28,053 nucleotides of DNA, from positions 1-28,053 of the forward strand of contig JBARCX010000108.1 in NCBI GenBank assembly GCA_049794535.1, given 5' to 3'. The position numbers and the translations under genes were made by a program. The notes beneath the pieces are model-generated. The model was not told the DNA's origin. It saw only the letters and a program-made list of their open reading frames with translations, and ran no database searches. Shown in pieces: positions 21,963-28,053 of this stretch. This stretch comes from JBARCX01 sp049794535. Its GTDB lineage: Bacteria > Pseudomonadota > Gammaproteobacteria > Xanthomonadales > Rhodanobacteraceae. The first letter of the stretch is position 1. Each line of letters starts with the position of its first letter.

Positions 21963-24083
21963 ATGACATCGAAGACATCGCTCTGGCTGGCATTGGCGCT
22001 TGGCGTCACACTGGCCGGCATGAGCCACGCACACGAATCAACGCCGGCAGGCGCCAATAGCAGTGACGATCCCTACCTGTGGCTGGAAGACATCCACGGC
22101 GCCAAGTCCATGGATTGGGTGAAAGCGCAGAACGCGATTACCGAAAAGCAGTACACCAGCTCGCCGGAATTCGTGCAGACGCGCAACCGGATTCTGGAAG
22201 TGCTCGATTCGGATGCGCGCATTCCCGATGTCAGCCGCATGGGCGACTACCTCTACAACTTCTGGCGCGACAAGGCCCACCCTCGCGGCATCTGGCGTCG
22301 TACCACGTTGGCCGAATACCGCAAGACCGAGCCGACGTGGGATCTCCTGCTGGACATCGACGCGTTGAACAAAGCCGAGAACAAGCGCTGGGTGTTCAAG
22401 GGCGTGCAATGCATGAAGCCTGCTTATAACCGCTGCCTGGTCTCGCTATCGCCAGACGGCGGCGACGCCGTGGAAGTACGCGAGTTCGATATTCCAAGCA
22501 AGTCGTTTGTGAAGGACGGCTTTGGCCTGCCGATCGCCAAGAGCCAGGTGGGCTGGATCGACCAGGACCATATCTACGTCAGCACGGATTTCGGCCCCGG
22601 CTCGATGACGGATTCGAGCTATCCACGCATCGTGAAGGAATGGAAACGCGGCACACCGCTTTCGGTGGCAGACACGGTGTACACCGCCAAGAAAACCGAC
22701 ATGGCGATAAGCGCATTCCACGACCGCACCCCGGGTTATGAGCGCGACATCATCTCGGTCGCCACCGATTTCTTCCACGCTGAGAATTACCTGCGCAAGG
22801 ACGGCAAACTGATCCATCTGGACGTACCGAATGACGTCGCCAACGTGGACCCACACCGCGAATGGTTGCTTATTCAGACGCGCACGCCATGGACCGTGGG
22901 CGGCACCACCTACCCGGGCGGCGCGCTACTTGCCACCAAGTTCGACGATTTCATGGCCGGCAAACGCCAGTTCTCCGTATTGTTCAAACCCGACGCGCAC
23001 ACCGCGCTGTCCAACTACGCATGGACACAGCATCACCTGATCCTCGACGTGCTGGATGACGTGAAGAGCCGCATCGATGTGCTCACACCCGAAGCCAGTG
23101 GCGACTGGTCACGCACTGTGATGCCTGGTGCACCCAGTTTCAGCACGGTGAGCGTGACGGATACCGATCCCGATCACAGCGACGAGTATTGGTTGATCGT
23201 CACCGGCTTTCTCACACCGCCTTCGCTGGAACGTGGTGTGATCGGCGAAGGCCATGCAGAAACGATCAAGCAGGAGCCGGCCTTCTTCGATGCATCGAAG
23301 TTTGCGGTAAGCCAGCACTTTGTCACGTCGAAAGATGGCACCCGCGTGCCCTACTTCGAAATTGCGCCGAAGGACATGAAACTGGACGGTAGCAATCGCA
23401 CCTTGCTCTACGGCTACGGTGGTTTTGAGGTCTCGCTGCAGCCCTACTACAGCGGCAGTGTGGGCCGTGCATGGCTGGAGCGCGGCGGCGTGTATGTGGT
23501 CGCCAATATCCGCGGCGGTGGCGAATATGGCCCGAGCTGGCACCAGGCCGCACTGAAGGCAAACCGTCCGCGTGCGTATGAAGATTTCTCTGCCGTGGCC
23601 GAGGATCTGGTCAAGCGCGGCGTCACCTCGGCCAAGCATCTGGGTGCCGAGGGTGGCAGCAACGGCGGCTTGCTGATGGGCAACATGCTCACCTTGTATC
23701 CGCAGTTGTTCGGTGCGATCGCCTGCGAAGTTCCCTTGCTCGACATGAAGCGCTACACGCACCTGTCTGCCGGTGCCTCATGGATGGCCGAATACGGCAA
23801 CCCGGACACGGCCGACTGGAACTTCATCAAGACCTTCTCGCCCTACCAGAACGTAAAGCCCGATACGCAGTACCCGCCCGTGCTGTTCTACACCACTACC
23901 AGCGACGATCGCGTAGGCCCGGTGCAAGCACGCAAGATGGCGGCCAGAATGGAAGGCATGGGCTACAAGGACGTATGGTTCTACGAGAACCTGGAAGGTG
24001 GCCACGGCGCGGGTGCCGATAACAAGCAGGCCGCCACCATGCATGCGCTGGCCTATGACTTCCTGTGGGATCAGTTGAAGTAA
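21963..24083 (+). CDS. Prolyl oligopeptidase (S9A family), exported
   Basis: 706 residues. A signal peptide (MTSKTSLWLALALGVTLAG, cut near SHA-HE) is followed by the S9A N-terminal motif DPYLWLED, a beta-propeller region and a C-terminal alpha/beta-hydrolase domain. The catalytic triad is Ser566 (GGSNGG), Asp648 (TSDDRVGP) and His681 (GGHGAG). Cleavage after proline in small peptides is the family activity, here in the periplasm. Upstream in-frame starts exist at 21906 (GTG) and 21951 (ATG); 21963 is chosen because GAGG sits 5-7 bases before it and the signal peptide starts cleanly. It follows the hppA terminator and therefore has its own promoter. Confidence 0.92.
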   Translation: MTSKTSLWLALALGVTLAGMSHAHESTPAGANSSDDPYLWLEDIHGAKSMDWVKAQNAITEKQYTSSPEFVQTRNRILEVLDSDARIPDVSRMGDYLYNFWRDKAHPRGIWRRTTLAEYRKTEPTWDLLLDIDALNKAENKRWVFKGVQCMKPAYNRCLVSLSPDGGDAVEVREFDIPSKSFVKDGFGLPIAKSQVGWIDQDHIYVSTDFGPGSMTDSSYPRIVKEWKRGTPLSVADTVYTAKKTDMAISAFHDRTPGYERDIISVATDFFHAENYLRKDGKLIHLDVPNDVANVDPHREWLLIQTRTPWTVGGTTYPGGALLATKFDDFMAGKRQFSVLFKPDAHTALSNYAWTQHHLILDVLDDVKSRIDVLTPEASGDWSRTVMPGAPSFSTVSVTDTDPDHSDEYWLIVTGFLTPPSLERGVIGEGHAETIKQEPAFFDASKFAVSQHFVTSKDGTRVPYFEIAPKDMKLDGSNRTLLYGYGGFEVSLQPYYSGSVGRAWLERGGVYVVANIRGGGEYGPSWHQAALKANRPRAYEDFSAVAEDLVKRGVTSAKHLGAEGGSNGGLLMGNMLTLYPQLFGAIACEVPLLDMKRYTHLSAGASWMAEYGNPDTADWNFIKTFSPYQNVKPDTQYPPVLFYTTTSDDRVGPVQARKMAARMEGMGYKDVWFYENLEGGHGAGADNKQAATMHALAYDFLWDQLK

Positions 24084-24100
24084 GACTTGCCTCACGCTCG

Positions 24101-24141
24101 GCTGCGCCGATAATCGCGGGATAGCGATTTATCGGCGCAGC
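24101..24141 (+). terminator. Long stem-loop after the prolyl oligopeptidase gene
   Basis: GCTGCGCCGATAA pairs perfectly with TTATCGGCGCAGC (24101-24113 with 24129-24141). An inner TCGC/GCGA pair continues the stem after one bulged T, giving 17 bp and a 6-base loop. No U tract follows, so it may be a Rho-linked or stability hairpin, or a dispersed palindromic repeat of the REP type. Confidence 0.6.
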
Positions 24142-24187
24142 TGGCTTTCGACAAGCCGATGCTCGCCACATCGGGACCTCTCAGCAC

Positions 24188-25063
24188 ATGGCATTTCATC
24201 TCAACATCAGCCCCGAATTGCGCTCGTGGATTCTCTCCACGACCCATGCCGGCCACAGCGTCGACGATGTACTGCGACTGATGCAGGAAAACGGCTATGA
24301 CGCTCAGCAAAGCAGACGCATCATCGCTGCCGTGCTGAACATGCCGATCGCCGCCATCGAGTCACGCACCAAGAAACCGAAGAGCCAGGGTCATCGCCCG
24401 ACACACCCCGAGGGACGTCGCGTGATGAAGGATGGCAGTGCCATCCAGGTCACGCTGAGTGTCGATACGCCACCACTGCGCGTGCTCGACGGCATCCTTT
24501 CACATGAGGAATGCAAGGCGCTGATCGAACTGGCACGGCCACGCTTAGAGCGCGCACTGATCGTCGACAGCAGCGGCACGCATCAAGTGGACGCACGTCG
24601 CACCAGTGAGGGCATGTTCTTCAAGCAGGGAGAATTGCCACTGATCTCGCAGATCGAGGAGCGCATCGCTGCGCTGCTCGGCATGCCCGTCGATCACGGC
24701 GAAGGCTTGCAGGTATTGCACTACCTACCCGGTCAGCAGTACGAGCCACATCAAGATTGGTTTGATCCAGAGCAACCTGGCTACGCCGCCGTCACGGCGA
24801 AAGGCGGCCAGCGCGTCGCAAGCTTGGTGATGTATTTGAATACACCGGATACCGGTGGTGGCACGGCCTTTCCAGAGATCGGCCTGACGGTTACCGCGCT
24901 ACGTGGTTCGGCCGTCTATTTCGCCTACGAAACCGGCGACTCGCTATCGCTGCATGCAGGCCTTCCTGTGCTCACAGGTGAAAAATGGATCGCCACCAAA
25001 TGGCTGCGTGAAAAGCCATTCCAAACCCCGTCATCGCTCAGGCAAAAGCTGTTCAAACGCTAG
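24188..25063 (+). CDS. 2OG-Fe(II) oxygenase, prolyl 4-hydroxylase-like
   Basis: 291 residues. The first 90 or so form a small helical N-terminal domain, followed by a P4Hc double-stranded beta-helix domain. Iron ligands His188 and Asp190 (HQDWFD) and His256 (SLHAGLPV) are present, and Lys266 (GEKWIATKW) would bind 2-oxoglutarate. CKALIELARPRLERALIVD and RTSEGMFF are typical of the prolyl 4-hydroxylase alpha-subunit group. It is predicted to hydroxylate a protein or peptide substrate in the cytoplasm (no signal peptide); the substrate is unknown. It follows the prolyl oligopeptidase gene, but a hairpin separates them. Its stop codon shares a CTAG with the convergent gene. Confidence 0.9.
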   Translation: MAFHLNISPELRSWILSTTHAGHSVDDVLRLMQENGYDAQQSRRIIAAVLNMPIAAIESRTKKPKSQGHRPTHPEGRRVMKDGSAIQVTLSVDTPPLRVLDGILSHEECKALIELARPRLERALIVDSSGTHQVDARRTSEGMFFKQGELPLISQIEERIAALLGMPVDHGEGLQVLHYLPGQQYEPHQDWFDPEQPGYAAVTAKGGQRVASLVMYLNTPDTGGGTAFPEIGLTVTALRGSAVYFAYETGDSLSLHAGLPVLTGEKWIATKWLREKPFQTPSSLRQKLFKR

Positions 25064-25614
25064 CTATCCAGCCCCCAGTTATTCGGATGCGAATCGCTGG
25101 CACTGTTTTGCGCCAGTGAATGGCCCGCGCTTGCCCTTCGCACGAACCAGGCAATCAGTGGCCCAATCACGCATACATGCATGGCAATGCTGCCGATGAT
25201 CCAGCTCAGAACAAACGGTGTTTTCGGAGCGGCCGATAACGGCACCACGATAATGTTCATCACGACATACAACAACAAGCCGTAAAGCGGCCCGTATAGC
25301 CATGGCTGGCGGATCAGCGCGGGAAGTCGTCGGCTAACCACGTAATACGTCCCCACCATGACCTGCAGCATGAGGTATTGCAGTAGTGCGCCTAGCAGCA
25401 CCGTAACAGTGCCATCGCGGAAAGAGTGCATACCCAGCAGACCCGAAGCTACGGTCTGGAAAATCTGTATGGGCGGTACACCACGCGAAATATTCCAATA
25501 GGTGCAAGCATAAATAATGTCCAGCGCGCCGATCAGCATGGCCGCGCTAATCAGCACAAATGCCGGACTGATCGTCCTTCGAACAGCGTGGGTCGGTGAT
25601 ATCGACATCAGCAT
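25060..25614 (-). CDS. Small four-helix membrane protein of unknown function
   Basis: 184 residues with four hydrophobic segments at about 15-38, 68-92, 105-127 and 135-160. Polar N- and C-termini probably both face the cytoplasm. I do not recognise a named family. AGGAG lies just before the ATG at 25614, with a second ATG two codons later, so the exact start is slightly uncertain. It is convergent with the oxygenase gene and overlaps it by 4 bases (CTAG carries both stops). Confidence 0.72.
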   Translation of the reverse strand: MLMSISPTHAVRRTISPAFVLISAAMLIGALDIIYACTYWNISRGVPPIQIFQTVASGLLGMHSFRDGTVTVLLGALLQYLMLQVMVGTYYVVSRRLPALIRQPWLYGPLYGLLLYVVMNIIVVPLSAAPKTPFVLSWIIGSIAMHVCVIGPLIAWFVRRASAGHSLAQNSASDSHPNNWGLDS

Positions 25615-25666
25615 TCACTCCTAAAGAACAGCATACAAATTCAGAACAGCCAAGCACGTCATATCT

Positions 25667-25701
25667 GTTGCCTGAATCGGCACACCGCCGAGTCAGGCAA
25701 C
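25667..25701 (-). terminator. Stem-loop downstream of the TonB receptor gene
   Basis: GTTGCCTGA pairs with TCAGGCAAC, and inside it TCGGC pairs with GCCGA around loop acacc. One A-G mismatch separates the two stems, giving 14 bp in total. It lies 12 bases beyond the receptor's stop on the minus strand. No T-run follows, so termination would be inefficient or Rho-assisted. Confidence 0.6.
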
Positions 25702-25712
25702 GATATACCCCG

Positions 25713-28053
25713 TCAGAGTTTCACTTTCACACCAAGGTTGTAAAACCGACCCACGATGCCCTGAAATGCATACGTCGGGTTGTAGTTGATAGCCGCATAG
25801 TCAGCCGGATCAAACGGCGGTTCGCGATCGAATGCGTTCATGATGGAGCCGGTAATGCTGATGCGATCATTGATCGCATAGCTGGCCGTCACATCGAAGT
25901 GCGTAAACGATCCGATATGGCAGCTTGCTGGAAGGAAAGCGGTGCTGGCCGCGTTGTAGAACAGGCACGAACCTGGACCTACGCCAACATCTTCACCGAT
26001 CTCCGCAAAACCACTGGTGTAATACAGCGTACCGGTAACCGCCAACGGGCCGTACTCGATGGTGTTGGCCCATGAACCGCGAGTACGCGGAGTACCCGCC
26101 CCCGAAGATAAATTGTATGGCCCCTGGGTGCCGACAAACGTCTCAACGGTGCCGTTCAGCAGGGTCAACTCTGCGGTAAAGATCTGTGTACCTTGCAACT
26201 CACTGATATAGTGAATGCCATTGCTGAAGTCGAAGTGAGCCTGCAAATCCAGATCGATACCGGTGGTCTTTCCGGAGCTCGCGTTGGCATATTGGCCAAT
26301 CAACTCAATCGGCCGATTTTGTGCCGTCGGATTCTGCGGGTCCGCACGATCCTGGATAATCGTTACGCCAGGAATCGTTCCGCCAGTGGCGTAATACGCA
26401 TTGAGCGCATCGGTCCAATCCGGCCCCGTAATCACGTTGGTCTTCTTGATGTTGTAGTAGTCCAGCGAAGTACTCAGCCAGCTGGTCGGCTGCAATACGA
26501 CACCAAAGGTAAAGTTAGTCGCCTTCTCTGGCTTGATGTTCGGATTAGCAATGGTGTATTCGCCCAACGAGTACGGCACCGTCGCATATGCACTGCCATT
26601 GTGCTCCGCGACAAAGCTCGGCGGCGGCGTATAGTTGATGAAACCCTCGACCGAACTGGAACCATTCTCCGAAAAGCTCGGTGCACGGAAGCCCTTGGAG
26701 TAGGTTCCGCGCAACGCGACCCAGTCGAACGGCTTCCATTTGATGCCCAGTTTCGGTGAGAAGTTATTGCCGACGTCGCTGTAATGATCGAGACGGCCCG
26801 AGGCATCGGCCTCCAACGATGGCAGCAGCGGCATATCCAGTTCCCCATAAACGCCACTCACATCGCGCGTGCCAATGGTCTGTGCAATACCCAACCCTTG
26901 ATACTGATCATTCGGGTTGAGCGCAGGGTCGTTCTGCGCCTCGTGTCGAAACTGTGCACCCACGGCCAAACCCGTCGGTCCACCGGGAAGATCCCACAGC
27001 TCGCGGTTGGCATTCAGATCCAACACGTCCATGTCCGCCGTGGATGTCTTGGCGATCGTGGGGGATAGTGCCGCAATCTCCGCCGAGCTGTTCGCCGACG
27101 GATTCACGAAGTTATACGACCCGCTGGTAATCGAACTAAGCAGTGCCGGATAACTAAGCAAACCAAACTGCTGCACGGTGAGCCAATCGTGATTCAGCGC
27201 GAGCGACGCGTCGTAATTCCAATCGCCGAAGGTACCGGCAAGATCGCCCACTACGCGCAGATTGTGGTTGTCGTAATTGATCCCGGCCGGAATATCGCCG
27301 AATGCATAGTTGATCAGCGCATACTCGCCCTGCGATGCATAGGGATCATTCGGGTTGAGCTGGCCCGCATTCGGGCCGGTCGTCAGCGTTGGCGGTAGCG
27401 CCATACCGTTGGTGTTGTTTGGTACGGCAGTCTGGAGCTGCGACGGCACGCCGATAATCCAGGTTTTGGCCTCCATGTAGCTGGCCGACAGGTAGGCCTT
27501 GGTGGTGTCGTTGATCTTTACCGTGAGGCGCCCGTAAAGGCCACCTTGTTCCATCTTGGCCTGCGCCTGGCTATATAGACTGGCGAAATTCTGCTGGCAA
27601 TAGGTGCCCGCAGCATTGGTGGTGCTGATGCTATTGGCGCCACATGCACGCAGCGGTTGATATAGCGAGCCTGGAACCTGCGAAACACCTGAAATGAAAC
27701 CATAGGAAGGTGTCGTCAACGTGCCCGGAGCTACGGAGCCATAAATCGAACCCGGATTCAGGCCGAAACCCAGACCCGCGTTACTGTTCGGGCCACCCAG
27801 CGAGCTAAGGTCACCCGTGTTGAATGGAAAGCCACGCTGGCGATTCCAGATCGGATTATCGCTTTCGTACTGCGCGCTGAAATATGCGTTATAGCGATCG
27901 GTATTCAGATCGCCGCCACCGGCCAGAAACGTGGCCTTCTTGGTGAAACCGCCACCATGTTCCGAAGTGCCGATGTCCGCCGTCGCTTCCATACCCTGGT
28001 AACCCGGCTTCATGATGATGTTGACGACGCCGGCGATGGCATCGGCACCATAG
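25713..28053 (-). CDS. TonB-dependent outer-membrane receptor, N-terminus beyond the window
   Basis: At least 780 residues, open to the right edge. The first visible residues, YGADAIAGVVNII, are the end of the TonB plug domain. The rest is a 22-strand-type beta-barrel with aromatic girdles and long polar loops; one loop carries a Cys pair (in LRACGAN and TYCQQNF) likely to form a disulfide. The C-terminal strands read YNLGVKVKL, ending in Leu rather than the more common Phe. It takes up a large substrate (siderophore, glycan or peptide) with TonB energy; the ligand cannot be told. The large, Asn/Gly-rich barrel is typical of xanthomonad receptors. Start, signal peptide and TonB box are outside the window. 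Confidence 0.93.
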   Translation of the reverse strand, partial: YGADAIAGVVNIIMKPGYQGMEATADIGTSEHGGGFTKKATFLAGGGDLNTDRYNAYFSAQYESDNPIWNRQRGFPFNTGDLSSLGGPNSNAGLGFGLNPGSIYGSVAPGTLTTPSYGFISGVSQVPGSLYQPLRACGANSISTTNAAGTYCQQNFASLYSQAQAKMEQGGLYGRLTVKINDTTKAYLSASYMEAKTWIIGVPSQLQTAVPNNTNGMALPPTLTTGPNAGQLNPNDPYASQGEYALINYAFGDIPAGINYDNHNLRVVGDLAGTFGDWNYDASLALNHDWLTVQQFGLLSYPALLSSITSGSYNFVNPSANSSAEIAALSPTIAKTSTADMDVLDLNANRELWDLPGGPTGLAVGAQFRHEAQNDPALNPNDQYQGLGIAQTIGTRDVSGVYGELDMPLLPSLEADASGRLDHYSDVGNNFSPKLGIKWKPFDWVALRGTYSKGFRAPSFSENGSSSVEGFINYTPPPSFVAEHNGSAYATVPYSLGEYTIANPNIKPEKATNFTFGVVLQPTSWLSTSLDYYNIKKTNVITGPDWTDALNAYYATGGTIPGVTIIQDRADPQNPTAQNRPIELIGQYANASSGKTTGIDLDLQAHFDFSNGIHYISELQGTQIFTAELTLLNGTVETFVGTQGPYNLSSGAGTPRTRGSWANTIEYGPLAVTGTLYYTSGFAEIGEDVGVGPGSCLFYNAASTAFLPASCHIGSFTHFDVTASYAINDRISITGSIMNAFDREPPFDPADYAAINYNPTYAFQGIVGRFYNLGVKVKL

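Overview
The window looks like chromosomal DNA from a gammaproteobacterium of the Xanthomonadales, most likely a Rhodanobacteraceae-type genome (Dyella, Rhodanobacter or Luteibacter-like). This is judged from protein style, moderately high GC and the gene set: a PPi-dependent phosphofructokinase beside a proton-pumping pyrophosphatase, a xanthomonad-type TonB receptor and a CRP/Clp-type site. No tRNA, rRNA, CRISPR array, insertion sequence or phage gene was seen. Genes are cut at both edges: thiE on the left and a TonB-dependent receptor on the right.

Left part (1-3859): the end of thiE, then hemL and a 6-TM voltage-gated-type cation channel with a C-terminal zinc ribbon, all on +. A convergent argD-type aminotransferase follows on -.

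Centre (3860-10749) is the most notable region. A textbook sigma-54 (-24/-12) promoter precedes six same-strand genes that all encode Sec-exported proteins. In order they are a Gly/Asn-rich small protein, a three-repeat protein, a second and larger three-repeat protein, a stand-alone periplasmic C39 cysteine peptidase, an Asn/Thr/Gln-rich exported protein, and an outer-membrane beta-barrel with an N-terminal coiled coil. Gene number, order and domain architecture match the Fap functional-amyloid operon (fapA-fapF) of Pseudomonas. Three tandem hairpins separate the presumed major fibre subunit from the protease and pore genes. Convergent to the operon is a sigma-54 activator (GAFTGA AAA+ domain, Fis-type HTH, degenerate N-terminal receiver-like domain). 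Its own upstream region holds a perfect CRP/Clp palindrome. I infer a self-contained, sigma-54-controlled biofilm-amyloid locus with a dedicated activator, possibly tied to c-di-GMP.

Right part: a minus-strand set of SDR dehydrogenase, HIT protein and glyoxalase I; a Lon-substrate-binding-domain protein; a divergent ABC exporter pair; mpl and adk on -; then pfp and hppA on +, a pyrophosphate-economy pair. A Sec-exported prolyl oligopeptidase and a 2OG-Fe(II) prolyl-hydroxylase-like oxygenase follow on +. A small four-helix membrane protein and the TonB receptor are on -.

All assignments come from reading translations and motifs. No database search was possible, so the Fap homology rests on synteny, repeat pattern and architecture.
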